Shown: positions 1 to 8,578 of the stretch, in pieces
Layout of the letters: the number at the start of each line of letters is the position of its first letter
Position numbering within the stretch: the first letter of the stretch is position 1
Source: Deinococcus aquatilis DSM 23025
GTDB lineage: Bacteria; Deinococcota; Deinococci; Deinococcales; Deinococcaceae
Direction of reading: 5' to 3'
Length of the DNA stretch: 24,451 bases
Assembly (NCBI RefSeq): GCF_000378445.1
Contig: NZ_KB899754.1
Coordinates: 1 to 24,451 of the forward strand
The notes under the pieces: model-generated
Databases searched by the model: none
Seen by the model: the letters and a program-made list of their open reading frames with translations, nothing else
What the model was told of the DNA's origin: nothing
Translations under genes and position numbers: made by a program

Positions 1-262
1 CCGGAGGGTGCACGGTGGTTTCATGCACGCCCCAGTCGTCGCCAAGATGCGCGAAAGTGCGGTACTCGCGCCAGAATTCCAGGGTCATCAGCAGCTGTTC
101 AGCCACGCTCAGCGCGGCTGGGCGGCCAGATTTCTTCTTCCGCCCTTCGCGTTCATTCAGCACTGCTTCCATCTCGGCGAAGGTTTCCGGATAGACCCCG
201 GTGCGTCGCCGAAACTGCTTGCGGTTCATCTTTAGCGTGCGTGTCAGACGATCTTGCTCCAC
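1..262 (-). CDS. IS5-family transposase, N-terminal part (truncated by window edge)
   Basis: The minus-strand frame from 262 is open to the window edge. It contains KQFRRRTGVYPETFAEM, then a basic RKKKSGRPAALS stretch, LLMTLEFWREYRTF, and GDDWGVHETTVH. This is the typical N-terminal helix-turn-helix region of IS5/DDE transposases, in which GRP..LS..EQLLMTL.FWREYRT..HL and a recognition helix around GVHE.TV are characteristic. The start is uncertain: GTG at 262 follows an in-frame stop and gives a plausible N-terminus, while ATG at 229 gives a shorter one. Neither has a clear ribosome binding site. The catalytic DDE residues lie beyond the window, so whether the enzyme is intact cannot be judged. 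The last two residues before the edge (PP after VH) are not what I would expect for the family, which may hint at damage. Confidence 0.8.
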   Translation of the reverse strand, partial: MEQDRLTRTLKMNRKQFRRRTGVYPETFAEMEAVLNEREGRKKKSGRPAALSVAEQLLMTLEFWREYRTFAHLGDDWGVHETTVHPP

Positions 263-297
263 CCTGCCAGCTTAGCCCACGACTTTCGCAAGAGGTC
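1..297 (-). mobile_element. IS5-family insertion sequence, partial (5' end, runs off left edge)
   Basis: The segment carries the start of a transposase reading leftward and appears to end inside a HAD-hydrolase gene. On the minus strand the inferred terminus begins GACCTCTTGCGAAAGT at 297, directly preceded by TA (298-299), which fits the 2-bp TA target duplication known for IS427/IS1031-type IS5 elements. The hydrolase reading frame loses family resemblance at this point. The other end of the element lies outside the window, so terminal inverted repeats and the duplication cannot be confirmed. The exact boundary is inferred. Confidence 0.7.
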
Positions 298-519
298 TAA
301 TGATTCACAAGAGTTTTTGAGACTGTGCTCGGAAATAAGCAGGTCAAATACTTCTTCTTTGGGCCGGTAGCCGTAATCATCCAATTCGGTGAAGCGCTGG
401 GCATATCCGGCAGGCAGGCCCAACCGTTCCACATGCCCGCCCAGCCACGTCTGCACGGTGGCGTTTCGGTCATGCAGAGTGCCGTCCAGATCGAACAGAA
501 CGGCGCGGACCGGAATCAA
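244..519 (-). pseudogene. HAD-superfamily hydrolase, 5' stub cut by the IS element
   Basis: The reading frame starts with TTG at 519 and encodes IPVRAVLFDLDGTLHD, the HAD motif I with the nucleophile Asp10 and the general acid/base Asp12. A cap-domain start (VQTWLGGHVERLGLP) follows. Family members are usually about 200-240 residues. Here recognisable sequence stops near residue 73 (FDLLISEH), and the frame then runs into the IS terminus and ends at a stop inside the element (244-246). Motifs II-IV are missing, so the product should be inactive. The rest of the gene probably lies left of the IS, outside the window. The TTG start overlaps the stop of the dehydrogenase upstream (TTGA), indicating translational coupling in a two-gene operon. 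The original substrate cannot be told; a phosphoglycolate-phosphatase-like phosphatase is likely. Confidence 0.8.
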
Positions 520-1199
520 CGCGGCCCCGGACGAATGCTGAGGTCGGGCATGGTGGCGTCACGGGGCAGGTTCAACACGTTGCGGATGGTGTCGGCCACT
601 GTTTCAGCCTGCACAAAGGCGTCGGCGTCGTAAGTTGCGCCTTCCTGCCCGCGTACCTTGCGCTGCATCTCGGTGGCGGTGCGGCCCGGATAGAGGCTGG
701 TCACGCGCACACCGTGGGGGGCTTCCTCGTCGCGCAGAGCGTCGGCTAAGGCTTTCAGGGCGTGCTTGCTGGCCGCATAACTGGCCCAATCTGCGTTCGC
801 CCGCAGTCCCGCGCCGCTGTTCACAAACAGGATGGTGCCCTGTTCGGCCCGCACCTGCGGCAGCAGCAGCCGGGTCAGTTCGGCGGGGGCCACCACGTTC
901 ACGGTCAGGGTGTGCGTCCAGACCGTGTGGTGCTGCTCGGCCACTGCGCCCAGTTCCACGACTCCGGCGTTGTGGATCAGGTTGGTCACGCGGCCCAGTC
1001 CGGTCACCGCCTCCGCGAATGTTTCGGGCCGGGTCAGGTCGAGGGCCAACGTTTCGCCGCCCACTTCTGCCTGAAGTGCCTGCAATTTGGCGGGGTCGCG
1101 GCCCACCAGAATCAGGTCATGTGTGCCTGCCAGAGCGTGGGCAAGTGCTGCGCCGATGCCGCCCGTTGCGCCAGTAATCAGGGTGATGGGGTTGGTCAT
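516..1199 (-). CDS. Short-chain dehydrogenase/reductase (SDR) family oxidoreductase
   Basis: A 227-residue classical SDR, the usual length for the family. It has the nucleotide-binding TGATGGIG at residues 9-16, NAG at 77-79, a structural Asn101, catalytic Ser128 (FVNSGAG), and the YAASK active site with Tyr141 and Lys145. VGRDPAKL after the second strand has Arg at the position that often favours NADP(H) over NAD(H); this is an inference. The product is a cytosolic NAD(P)-dependent oxidoreductase of unknown substrate. Its stop overlaps the start of the truncated HAD gene, so the two formed an operon. The ATG at 1199 has no Shine-Dalgarno sequence but is preceded by TAGCGT and six bases, the arrangement of a leaderless transcript. 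A repeat element lies about 95 bp upstream. Confidence 0.92.
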   Translation of the reverse strand: MTNPITLITGATGGIGAALAHALAGTHDLILVGRDPAKLQALQAEVGGETLALDLTRPETFAEAVTGLGRVTNLIHNAGVVELGAVAEQHHTVWTHTLTVNVVAPAELTRLLLPQVRAEQGTILFVNSGAGLRANADWASYAASKHALKALADALRDEEAPHGVRVTSLYPGRTATEMQRKVRGQEGATYDADAFVQAETVADTIRNVLNLPRDATMPDLSIRPGPR

Positions 1200-1205
1200 G
1201 AGAAG

Positions 1206-1211
1206 ACGCTA
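1206..1211 (-). promoter_or_regulatory. Leaderless-type -10 box of the SDR gene
   Basis: TAGCGT on the minus strand ends exactly six bases before the ATG at 1199, and no ribosome binding site lies between. The same TANNNT-N6-ATG layout recurs at several other genes here and matches the leaderless promoters known in Deinococcus. No convincing -35 box is visible. Confidence 0.5.
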
Positions 1212-1294
1212 GCGCACTGGGGTTGGGAGAATGAAAACCGCCGCATCCGGTGAGGGCGTGCGGCGGTGTGTGTAGCTAAGTCTTATTGATCCCC

Positions 1295-1399
1295 GTAAAC
1301 CCCCCAGTCTGCTTCGCAGCCAGCCCCCCTTAAAGGGGAGCACCTCTCTCTTGTCCCCACCTCTAAGGGGGGGCGTTGCGCCAGCAACGGGGGGGTTCA
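1295..1399 (+). repeat. Long imperfect palindromic intergenic repeat, copy 1
   Basis: About 105 bp running from GTAAACCCCCCAGTC to CAACGGGGGGGTTCA. It contains a small hairpin (GCTTCGC loop), AGCCCCCCTTAAAGGGG, then CCTCTAAGGGGGGGCGTTG and GCCAGCAACG. It is the same element as at 8579-8698, in the same orientation, with slightly decayed ends. It lies between the 3' end of the nuclease gene and the 5' end of the SDR gene, both leftward, so its RNA hairpin could also terminate nuclease transcription. Confidence 0.85.
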
Positions 1400-1408
1400 G
1401 TGTTCAGT

Positions 1409-4400
1409 TCAGGGGCAAGGAGTCACTGGACTCGTGCTGTTGCGGGGGGTGGGGGCCGCCGTTGCAAAGTCGCTGGCGTTGTTGTTGGCGTCGGTGCAGC
1501 CGTTGCCTGCGCGGTTGGCTGCCGTGGTGTTGCCCAGGGCCGGAGCCGCGCCGCTGCCCTCGAAGGCGTTGGCGCTGCCGTAGCCCACGAAGTCCAGCAC
1601 ATCGGGGTCAGCCAGTCCGGTGATGGCTGTGGCGTCGGCCACCAGCGCGACTTTGCCGTTGGTGCCCGACATGGCGATGCCCGTGCCCGTGAAGTTGGCG
1701 TCGGGCGTGGGCAGGGCCGCTGCCGCGCCTGTGCCGTCCGACATACGGATCAGGAAGGACTGACCGGGCTGCACGGTGAAGCTGGGCAGAGCGAGAAAAG
1801 CCGTGGCCGCGCTGCTGAAATTGCCCGCTGCCGAGGCGTACTGCACGCTCATGCCTGCCGTATTCACGGGCTGGTTGCTGCGGTTGAACAGTTCCACGAA
1901 ATCGCTGACGAAAGGTGCGCCGGTGTTGCCGCCGCCGCCGAACACCTGACGGATGACCAAGGAGCCGCCCGCCACTGCTGCCGCCGGATTCACGGTCACG
2001 TTCAGGGTGCTGCTGTCGCTGAGTGCGCCGTTGCGGGCCGTGATGGTGTACTGGTAGCTGCCGGGAGCCGTGCCAGCCGGGGCCGAAACGGTGGCGTTGA
2101 AGGCCGCGCCGCTGGCGACGGTGGCGGGGACGCTCACGATGGCGGGTGCGCCGTTTACGGGCGTCACGCCGAGGGTGATGGGGCCGCTGGCATTCACGTT
2201 GCTGGCCGTAAAGCTCTGGGTCACGGTTCCGCCGCCCACGGTCACGGTAGCGCTGCCTGCCTCGGGCGTCAGGGTCAGGCTGGCAATCGGGGTGGTGATG
2301 GGCGCGTCTGCCGTGAGGTTCAGGCCCACCAGCACGGGATCATGGTCGCTGCTACGGAAGGCGTCGGGGGCAAAGAAGGACGCCTGCTGATCGGCGCTCT
2401 TGAACTCGGTGTTGTAGTCCAGAATCACGGGTTCATCAGAGTTGATGTGCCACTTGGTCTTGCCCGTCAGCTGGGCGTTCAGGCTCTGGCTCACGATGGC
2501 GTGATCGAGGCTGCCCCAGGTGCCGTCGAACTGATAGGAGTAGCTCTCGGGGCCGAAGACGCTGACCAGATCGTCGGCGTTGCCCGCCGCATTGTCGGCT
2601 CCGCGCATCAGGCGCATGATCGGGTCTTCCATCCGGTAGGCGTTCAGGTCGCCCAGCAGAATGCGGTCTGATTCGGTGATGCCCGTGGGGTTGGTTTCCA
2701 GCCATCTGGTGATCACGTCGGCGGCGGCGAGGCGAGTGGCGTTGCTGGCTCCCTGACCGTCCAGCAGGTCGGCGTCGCCCGCACACGCACTGCCCTTGCT
2801 CTTCAGGTGGGCCATCACTGCCGTCAGGCGTCCGCCGTTGGCGTTGCTCTGGAAGGTCTGGGCCAGCGTGGGGCGGTTACAGGTGTCGATATAGGCCGGG
2901 TCGAAGGAGCTGTCCAGAATCGCCAGATTGCCCACCGGGGTCACGGCGGCGGGCTTGTAGAGCATGGCGACGGTGATGGCGTCGGTGCCGATGTTGGCCG
3001 CCGAGTTGATGTAGGCGTAAGCGCCCGCCGTGCCGCCCGTGGCCGGATCGTTCAGGGCATTCACCAGGTTGGCGAGGCTGCTGTTTGCGCCCCTGGCGTA
3101 GTCGTTCTGCATTTCCAGAATGCCCAACACGTCCGGGTTCAGCTTGCGGATGGCGTCCACGGTTTTGGCCCGCTGGCGCAGGAATTCGTCGCAGTTGTTG
3201 GCCCCGCGTGCCGCGCTGCTCACGCCGTTGGGGGTGCAGCCCGTGTTGGTGGTCACCAGCGTGGTAAAGAAGTTCAGCACATTCATGCTGCCCACGCGCA
3301 GAGTGCCGCCCACCGCTTCGGGCACGGGCAGGCGCGGATTGGTGGCCGTGATGGTCGTGCTGGCCGCCGACGTATGAATGCGGTAGGTATCGAGGCTGCC
3401 GCTGCCCGTCCAGCCATCGTTGCTGTAGGTCAGGACGCCTGTGGCCGTGGCCGTATCGCCGCCGCGCAGGGTGTTGGCTGCGCTGAGGGGCTGGTTGCCG
3501 CGCCCAAAGATCAGCGGATTGGGATTCTGTGCCCGCGTGCCGTCGTCGATGCGAATAAAGCGGTTGGGCAGATCGGCGGTATAGGCGGCCAATCCGCTGA
3601 CGCTGGGGGCGTTGGTCTGACTGAAGGTGGGCAGGCGCTCGTCGGCCAGATCGAAGCTGCCGCCGCGTCCCAGCGTGAAATTGTTGGTCACGGTGCCGCT
3701 GACCGTCACCAGCATGCCTTCAAAGCGTTCGCGCTCCGTCACCGGCAGCGGCAGGGTCAGCGTCTGAGCATCCGGCAGGGCCGTTCCGCTGGCAAGCACG
3801 CTCACGGCGGTAGCACTGGCTGGGCTGATCTGCGTGGCGGTCACGAATTCGCTGACGGTTCCGGTCACGCGCACCCGGTCTCCGGTGGTCAGGGTGGGGC
3901 AGTTGCCGCCCGTGGAACCGCAGTAGATGAACACGCCGTCGCTGGTCTGGGCGTCGTTGTCGGCGTCGATGCCCTCTTCCTGTACAAAGAAGCCCTTCAG
4001 GGTTCCGGCGACCAGATTGCTGGTGACCACACCTTCTACCGTCACGGCTCCGCTGAGAGGGCTGGGGGCGTTGCCGCTGGGAGTGCTGCCCTGCACGGCT
4101 CCGATGTTGGTGAGGCTCAGGCTGCCGGGGTTGTCGGTGGCGCTGAACACGAGGCTGAAGGCGTAGGGGTCTTCGGCAGCGGTGGCCGCCATCGGAATCT
4201 GGGTAGCGAACGTGACCACCGTTTCGGCTCCGGGCGCAAGGCTGGCCGAACTCTGCCACCCCTGATGGGCCACACCCGCCACCTGAAGACCAGCGGGCAG
4301 GGTCACTTGCAAATCACCCGTGTTCAGATCCGTGACCAGCGGCGTGGCTTTGGGATCGGGCGCAAAGGTGGGTACGCCGCTCACGTAGGTCAGTTCGCGG

Positions 4401-4894
4401 CCCGTATCGGCCTTCAGTTGGGCGGCGCGGGTGTCGGGCACAGGCGAGCCGTCAAAGCGTTTTACGTCCCTGAACGGAGTAGAGGAGACGGTGGCCGGGT
4501 TGCCCGCGTCGCCGCCTGCCGTGTCCACGGGGACGAAGGTGGGAGCCGTCAGCGCGGCGCTTCCGGTGTTCTTGACCCGGAACGAAGCCCGCAGGTAACG
4601 CACCCGGCCCGCCTCATCGGTCAGCGTGCCCGCCGACAGGGGCGTATACAGCAACTCGCTGACGGCAGTGGCCTGCGGCTGCAACCCCTTGACCGCCTGC
4701 ACGCTGATGGTGGGGGTGGCGGAGTTGGCCCCGGTCACGCGCAGTTCATAGGTGCCGAGGTTGGCGGGCGTGGCGCGGCCCGGCTGATTGGTGCTGGGCT
4801 GGCTGGCGGTTGGATTGGAAGGAGTCTGTGCGCCCGGTTGACCACAGGCGGTCAGGGCCAACAATCCGGCAAGAATAAAGCGTTTGGTGGGCAT
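1409..4894 (-). CDS. ExeM/NucH-type extracellular nuclease lipoprotein with lamin-tail domain
   Basis: 1161 residues. A lipoprotein signal peptide ends in the lipobox LTAC (Cys17), so the protein should be anchored on the cell envelope or exported. Residues about 45-255 form a region similar to the whole neighbouring lipoprotein. About 283-520 is an OB-fold domain of the YhcR type (VEGVVTSNL, GFFVQEEG, GDRVRVTGTVSEF). About 530-862 is an endonuclease/exonuclease/phosphatase fold with the expected active-site motifs: SMNVLN (Asn538), LEMQN (Glu594), HLKSKG (His696), GDLNAY (Asp749, Asn751), SLDHAI (Asp797) and SSDHDPV (Asp850, His851). About 870-970 looks like an Ig-like spacer. About 975-1161 resembles a lamin-tail domain (VFGGGGNTGAPFVSDFVELFNR). 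Family members are metal-dependent secreted DNases or phosphoesterases, so scavenging of external DNA is likely. The start overlaps the upstream stop (TAATG), indicating translational coupling. Confidence 0.92.
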   Translation of the reverse strand: MPTKRFILAGLLALTACGQPGAQTPSNPTASQPSTNQPGRATPANLGTYELRVTGANSATPTISVQAVKGLQPQATAVSELLYTPLSAGTLTDEAGRVRYLRASFRVKNTGSAALTAPTFVPVDTAGGDAGNPATVSSTPFRDVKRFDGSPVPDTRAAQLKADTGRELTYVSGVPTFAPDPKATPLVTDLNTGDLQVTLPAGLQVAGVAHQGWQSSASLAPGAETVVTFATQIPMAATAAEDPYAFSLVFSATDNPGSLSLTNIGAVQGSTPSGNAPSPLSGAVTVEGVVTSNLVAGTLKGFFVQEEGIDADNDAQTSDGVFIYCGSTGGNCPTLTTGDRVRVTGTVSEFVTATQISPASATAVSVLASGTALPDAQTLTLPLPVTERERFEGMLVTVSGTVTNNFTLGRGGSFDLADERLPTFSQTNAPSVSGLAAYTADLPNRFIRIDDGTRAQNPNPLIFGRGNQPLSAANTLRGGDTATATGVLTYSNDGWTGSGSLDTYRIHTSAASTTITATNPRLPVPEAVGGTLRVGSMNVLNFFTTLVTTNTGCTPNGVSSAARGANNCDEFLRQRAKTVDAIRKLNPDVLGILEMQNDYARGANSSLANLVNALNDPATGGTAGAYAYINSAANIGTDAITVAMLYKPAAVTPVGNLAILDSSFDPAYIDTCNRPTLAQTFQSNANGGRLTAVMAHLKSKGSACAGDADLLDGQGASNATRLAAADVITRWLETNPTGITESDRILLGDLNAYRMEDPIMRLMRGADNAAGNADDLVSVFGPESYSYQFDGTWGSLDHAIVSQSLNAQLTGKTKWHINSDEPVILDYNTEFKSADQQASFFAPDAFRSSDHDPVLVGLNLTADAPITTPIASLTLTPEAGSATVTVGGGTVTQSFTASNVNASGPITLGVTPVNGAPAIVSVPATVASGAAFNATVSAPAGTAPGSYQYTITARNGALSDSSTLNVTVNPAAAVAGGSLVIRQVFGGGGNTGAPFVSDFVELFNRSNQPVNTAGMSVQYASAAGNFSSAATAFLALPSFTVQPGQSFLIRMSDGTGAAAALPTPDANFTGTGIAMSGTNGKVALVADATAITGLADPDVLDFVGYGSANAFEGSGAAPALGNTTAANRAGNGCTDANNNASDFATAAPTPRNSTSPVTPCP

Positions 4895-5688
4895 TAGTGT
4901 TGGCTCCGGGAGGGCAAGGACAATGGGACGGCGGTGGTTGGCGCAGGCTGAACGGCAGCCAGCAAGACCGTGACCGAGAAGGGTTCAGCGCCGGGGTTCG
5001 CCGTGCGGCTGAGGGTCAGACCCACGTTCAGGGGCCGGGTATCGCTGCTGCCCTGGGTGACGAAGGCTTTGCCGGTATAGGTGCCCGCTGCCAGGGTGCC
5101 CGCCGGGTAGCCTGCCAGCGTGCCCGCCGGACGGTTCGCGCCGGAGGTCATCAGAGAAACGTCGTTGTACACGCTTGCGCCGGGAATAGTCACGTCTTCT
5201 GTGGTGCCCGTGGCCGCATTGAAGGTCTTGGGCTGCCCGAGGCTCAGCGCTGAGGCATAGGCAGGCGCAGATGTCCCGTCGAACAGCCGAATCAGGCTGT
5301 AGGGCGTGCCGTCGATGGTCAGCGGCGTGCCCTCGCCCGCGCTGGCCGAATCGTCCGACAGACTCACGGGCACAAAGGCCAGCGGCGCACTGCCCGCGCC
5401 CGAAACACGGTAGGCGGCGTGGAAATGGCGGGTATCTTGCCCGTTCACGGTGGCCGTAAAAGTCTGAACACTGTCCAGCGTAAAGGTCAGGGCCGCCGCG
5501 TCCTGCGCGGTCAGGCCGCTCCTCAATACAGTCAGGCTGCTGCCCAGAACTTTCGTGCCCATGCCGTTGATGGTCAGGGCCACAATCGGCGCAGTGCCGT
5601 TGGGGGTGGGTTCGGGAACGGGTACGGGCGCGGGCGTACAGGCTGCCAGAGCAGCCATGAGCGCGAGGGTCAGAAGGGTTCGTTTCAT
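4894..5688 (-). CDS. Putative lipoprotein, homologous to the N-terminal region of the adjacent nuclease
   Basis: 264 residues from ATG 5688. The signal peptide MKRTLLTLALMAALAAC ends in a lipobox with Cys17, followed by a Pro-rich linker (PAPVPVPEPTP). The remainder is a beta-rich extracytoplasmic domain with no catalytic motif I can recognise. It aligns by eye with residues 45-255 of the nuclease downstream: HFHAAYRVSGAGSA against YLRASFRVKNTGSA, then FVPV in both, TIDGTPYSLIRLFDGTSAP against VSSTPFRDVKRFDGSPVP, and a similar beta-strand end (PFSVTVLLAA against AFSLVFSA). A longer frame starts at 5724 but would add residues before an evident signal peptide and overlap the promoter, so 5688 is preferred. 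It is the first gene of a two-gene operon with the nuclease (stop and start overlap). It may help the nuclease bind a surface or substrate; that is inference. Confidence 0.85.
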   Translation of the reverse strand: MKRTLLTLALMAALAACTPAPVPVPEPTPNGTAPIVALTINGMGTKVLGSSLTVLRSGLTAQDAAALTFTLDSVQTFTATVNGQDTRHFHAAYRVSGAGSAPLAFVPVSLSDDSASAGEGTPLTIDGTPYSLIRLFDGTSAPAYASALSLGQPKTFNAATGTTEDVTIPGASVYNDVSLMTSGANRPAGTLAGYPAGTLAAGTYTGKAFVTQGSSDTRPLNVGLTLSRTANPGAEPFSVTVLLAAVQPAPTTAVPLSLPSRSQH

Positions 5689-5694
5689 GGATTC

Positions 5695-5724
5695 CTTATA
5701 AGCAAACTTGGAAGAAGGGCGCAA
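5695..5724 (-). promoter_or_regulatory. Promoter of the lipoprotein-nuclease operon
   Basis: On the minus strand, TTGCGC (5724-5719) is followed by TTATAA (5701-5696) after 17 bp, or equally by TATAAG (5700-5695) after 18 bp. TATAAG ends six bases before the ATG at 5688, the same leaderless spacing seen at other genes here. An AAGGA sequence within the -10 region could serve as a ribosome binding site if transcription starts further upstream. Confidence 0.55.
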
Positions 5725-5926
5725 GATGAGATCAAGCTTCCGGTGTACGGAACAGAATTGAATAGAACCTCTGAATCAGGTCGGGCGATGAGCGGAAAAG
5801 ATGAGTTTGACCTGAGGCAATCAAGTCTAAAGGTGAAATGTCAGGAACATTTATGTTTTCTATGGGGCATTTCTTTAACAGTTGCTTTAACCGAGGGCTG
5901 ACCTCTCGTCCTATGTAAGCCTAGTT

Positions 5927-7321
5927 CTAGGGTTCCCGAATCAGTCGGTTCAATTTGTCGGCGGCCACCAACAGCACATCCCACACGCCAGAAAAAGGTG
6001 GAGCGTAGGCCAGATCGGTGTCAAAGAGGTGTTGAACGGTGCTGCGGCGGTGCAGCAGGGCAGCCACCACATCCACCCGTTTCACGCTGATGTGGCGGGG
6101 GCTGACCAGTTGTGCCCCCAACAGCCGCCCCGTGCCCATCTCGGCGGTCAGGCGCACATGAATGGGGAGGGAATCGTTGTAGTACCCGGCATGGTCGGTG
6201 CTGTCTACATCCACACTCACGGCTTTCAGGCCCACGCCCTCGGCTTCGGCCTGTGTCAATCCGGTGCGCGATACTCCCAGATCGAAGACCTTGAAAATGG
6301 CGGTGCCCACGATGCCGGGAAAAGTGGCGTCTCCGCCCGCCATGTTCACGCCTGCCACGCGCCCCATGCGGTTGGCGGTCAGGCCCAGCGGAATATGCAC
6401 CTTGCGCCGCGTGACCCGGTGCAGGCTCTCGGTGTTGTCGCCCGCCGCATAGATGCCCGCCGCGCTGGTTTCCTGCCGGATATTCACTGCCACCGCGCCC
6501 GTTTTGCCGATGCGTGCGCCCGCAGCCCTGGCAAGCTCGGTATTGGGTTTGACGCCCACGGCCACGATCACCAGATCGGCCCGCACCAGCCCGCCCGAGG
6601 TCTGCACGCCCGTGACGTGTCCTGTTCCGGTCAGACCTTCCACTGCTGTGCCGCAGCGCACCTCCACGCCTTTGGCTTCCAGTTCGGCCCGCACACGGCG
6701 CTGCAACTGTTTGTCCAGCATTCGGCCTGCCACTTCCGGCCCCTTTTCCAGCAGGATCACGCTTAGGCCGCGTGCGTGCAGGGCTTCGGCCATTTCCAGA
6801 CCGATGTAACCGCCGCCCACGATGCAGGCGCGTTTGGCGGGTTTGCCCCCCGCGCCCTGCAAACTGGCTTCTATAGCCTGTCCATCGGGAATATCGCGCA
6901 GTACATGTACGCCGCCCAGATTGGCCTGTGCCCAGGCAGGCCGCACGGCGCTGACTCCGGTGGCGATCAACAGGCGGTCAAAAGGTTCGGTGGTGGTGCG
7001 TCCGGCAGCCCGGTCAAGCACCGTGACTGTCCCCGCGCCCGCATCCACGCCCGTGATCTCATGCCCGGTGCGAACGCTGACGCCCTGGCCGCGCATCCGT
7101 TCCGGCGTCCGGGCGATCAGATCTTCAAAGTCCTCCACTTTTCCGCCGATCACGTAGGGCAGGCCGCACGCGCCGTAGCTGATGTACTCGCCCCGCTCGA
7201 AGACCACCACTTCGGCCCCCGGATCAAAGCGTTTGGCCCGGCTGGCCGCGCTCATGCCCGCCGCCACGCCCCCGATGATCACGATTCTGCCGGTGCTGCC
7301 TGCCGCTGCCTTTGTGCCCAT
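5927..7321 (-). CDS. CoA-disulfide reductase-like FAD/NAD(P)-dependent oxidoreductase
   Basis: 464 residues, a normal length for the family. The FAD-binding fold begins [18 protein letters not shown] (from residue 14). The active site [14 protein letters not shown] holds a single redox cysteine, Cys52, as in CoA-disulfide reductases and NADH oxidases rather than the CxxxxC pair of glutathione reductases. The second nucleotide-binding motif is GGGYIGLE (169-176), and the FAD-closing motif is YAAGDN (291-296). The C-terminal dimerisation domain includes HAGYYN and [10 protein letters not shown], typical of CoA-disulfide reductases. The likely role is NAD(P)H-dependent reduction of CoA disulfide or a related low-molecular-weight disulfide or persulfide in the cytosol, which would suit redox homeostasis. 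An NADH oxidase or polysulfide reductase activity cannot be excluded. It is divergent from the aminotransferase, with a leaderless-type start. Confidence 0.88.
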   Translation of the reverse strand: MGTKAAAGSTGRIVIIGGVAAGMSAASRAKRFDPGAEVVVFERGEYISYGACGLPYVIGGKVEDFEDLIARTPERMRGQGVSVRTGHEITGVDAGAGTVTVLDRAAGRTTTEPFDRLLIATGVSAVRPAWAQANLGGVHVLRDIPDGQAIEASLQGAGGKPAKRACIVGGGYIGLEMAEALHARGLSVILLEKGPEVAGRMLDKQLQRRVRAELEAKGVEVRCGTAVEGLTGTGHVTGVQTSGGLVRADLVIVAVGVKPNTELARAAGARIGKTGAVAVNIRQETSAAGIYAAGDNTESLHRVTRRKVHIPLGLTANRMGRVAGVNMAGGDATFPGIVGTAIFKVFDLGVSRTGLTQAEAEGVGLKAVSVDVDSTDHAGYYNDSLPIHVRLTAEMGTGRLLGAQLVSPRHISVKRVDVVAALLHRRSTVQHLFDTDLAYAPPFSGVWDVLLVAADKLNRLIREP

Positions 7322-7327
7322 ACAGGC

Positions 7328-7333
7328 AGGCTA
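7328..7333 (-). promoter_or_regulatory. Leaderless-type -10 box of the CoA-disulfide reductase-like gene
   Basis: TAGCCT on the minus strand ends six bases before the ATG at 7321. No ribosome binding site is visible. The -10 box of the divergent aminotransferase gene lies only 23 bp away, so the two promoters must overlap. Confidence 0.5.
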
Positions 7334-7356
7334 CCCCGCTGCCGTGCTGGGGCCGT

Positions 7357-7362
7357 TACGAT
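7357..7362 (+). promoter_or_regulatory. Leaderless-type -10 box of the aminotransferase gene
   Basis: TACGAT is followed by six bases and the ATG at 7369. No Shine-Dalgarno sequence or clear -35 box is present. This layout supports the start at 7369 over a longer frame beginning at 7312, which would overlap the divergent gene. Confidence 0.5.
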
Positions 7363-7368
7363 GATCTT

Positions 7369-8556
7369 ATGACCGATACTGCCGCCCGCTCCAGCCTTCC
7401 GGCCACCGATCTGCCCGCCTATACGCCCCTGAACCGTGAGCGCCTGATCGCCCCCGGCCCCGTGGAAGTGGACCCCCGCGTGCTGCTGGAACTGGCCCAG
7501 CCACAGATGCACCACCGGGCAGCGGCAGGCATCGCCAAACTGATGGAAGCCCGCGCCAAGCTGACCCAACTGCTGGGTGATCCCTACGACGCCGTGATCA
7601 CCACCAGCAGCGGCACCGGGGCCTTTGAAGGCGCACTGGTCAGCCTGGTGCCGGAAGGGGCCAAAGTCGTGAACGCGCAGGCCGGAAAATTCAGCGAACG
7701 CTGGGGCGAGATGGCCGGACGGCTGGGCTACGACGCGCACATCGTGGCGCGTCCCTGGGGCGAAGTCCTCGACCCGCAGGAGGTGGCCGACGCGGCCAGG
7801 GATGCCCACACCCTCCTGATCACCCACAGCGAAACCAGTACCGGGGCGCTGCACGATCTGGCGGCCATTTCGCAGGCGGCCCGCGCCCAGAACCCCGACC
7901 TGATCATCATTGCCGACTGCATCACCAGCTACGGCGTGGCCGAGTTGCGCCCAGCCGCGTGGGGCATAGACGTGATCGTGTCGGGCAGCCAGAAGGGAAC
8001 CGCCACACCTCCCGGCCTCGGTTTCGTGCTGTTTTCTCCCGAAATCCAGAGCCGCCTGATCAGGAACACTCCACGCGGCTTTTACCTCGACATGCACCGC
8101 GAACTGACCGGGCAAAAGGCAGGCAGCACGCCCCAGACGCCCGCCATCAACCTGATCTACGCCCTGTCGTTGTCGCTGGAGCGCCTGCTGTCCGTGCCGC
8201 TGGAGGTGCTGTGGGCCGAAAAACGCCGTCAGGCCGACGCCCTGATTGCTGCCGGAACCGCGCTGGGTGCGCCTGCCTGGGCACCGCGCACCAGCCCCGC
8301 CGTGGCGGTTCTCACTCCGCCCGCCGGAATCACGGGCCGTCAGGTCTCCGCTCGCCTGGCCGAGATGGGCCAGCGTGCCCTGCCCGGTCAGGCTCCGCAC
8401 GAAGACACCGTGTTCCGCGTGTCCACGATGGGCTACGCAGACCGTTACGACGCTCTGGCAATTGCGGGCATTCTGGAAGAAGCGTTTGCCGGGTTGGGCG
8501 TGGAGGTACAGCGCGGCGCGGCGGTGCAGGCGGCCTGGGCGGCACTGCGGGTTTAG
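7369..8556 (+). CDS. Class V pyridoxal-phosphate aminotransferase (alanine/serine-glyoxylate type)
   Basis: 395 residues, normal for class V aminotransferases. The family signature is clear. [14 protein letters not shown] at the N-terminus is the substrate-side loop. [13 protein letters not shown] (79-91) binds the cofactor phosphate. HSETSTGA (153-160) and [10 protein letters not shown] with Asp183 contact the pyridine ring. SGSQKG carries the Schiff-base lysine Lys209. The set (HxETSTG, D.ITS, SGSQK) fits the alanine-glyoxylate/serine-glyoxylate/serine-pyruvate group; the exact amino donor cannot be decided from sequence. The protein should be a cytosolic homodimer. The gene is monocistronic, divergent from the flavoprotein, and followed after 22 bp by a palindromic repeat that may also terminate its transcript. 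Confidence 0.9.
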   Translation: MTDTAARSSLPATDLPAYTPLNRERLIAPGPVEVDPRVLLELAQPQMHHRAAAGIAKLMEARAKLTQLLGDPYDAVITTSSGTGAFEGALVSLVPEGAKVVNAQAGKFSERWGEMAGRLGYDAHIVARPWGEVLDPQEVADAARDAHTLLITHSETSTGALHDLAAISQAARAQNPDLIIIADCITSYGVAELRPAAWGIDVIVSGSQKGTATPPGLGFVLFSPEIQSRLIRNTPRGFYLDMHRELTGQKAGSTPQTPAINLIYALSLSLERLLSVPLEVLWAEKRRQADALIAAGTALGAPAWAPRTSPAVAVLTPPAGITGRQVSARLAEMGQRALPGQAPHEDTVFRVSTMGYADRYDALAIAGILEEAFAGLGVEVQRGAAVQAAWAALRV

Positions 8557-8578
8557 GTGGAGATGGTTTGAGTTGAGG

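Noticed and set aside
2807..4897. 696-codon plus-strand frame opposite the nuclease gene
   Set aside because: Antisense shadow; the minus-strand frame has clear catalytic motifs and a signal peptide.
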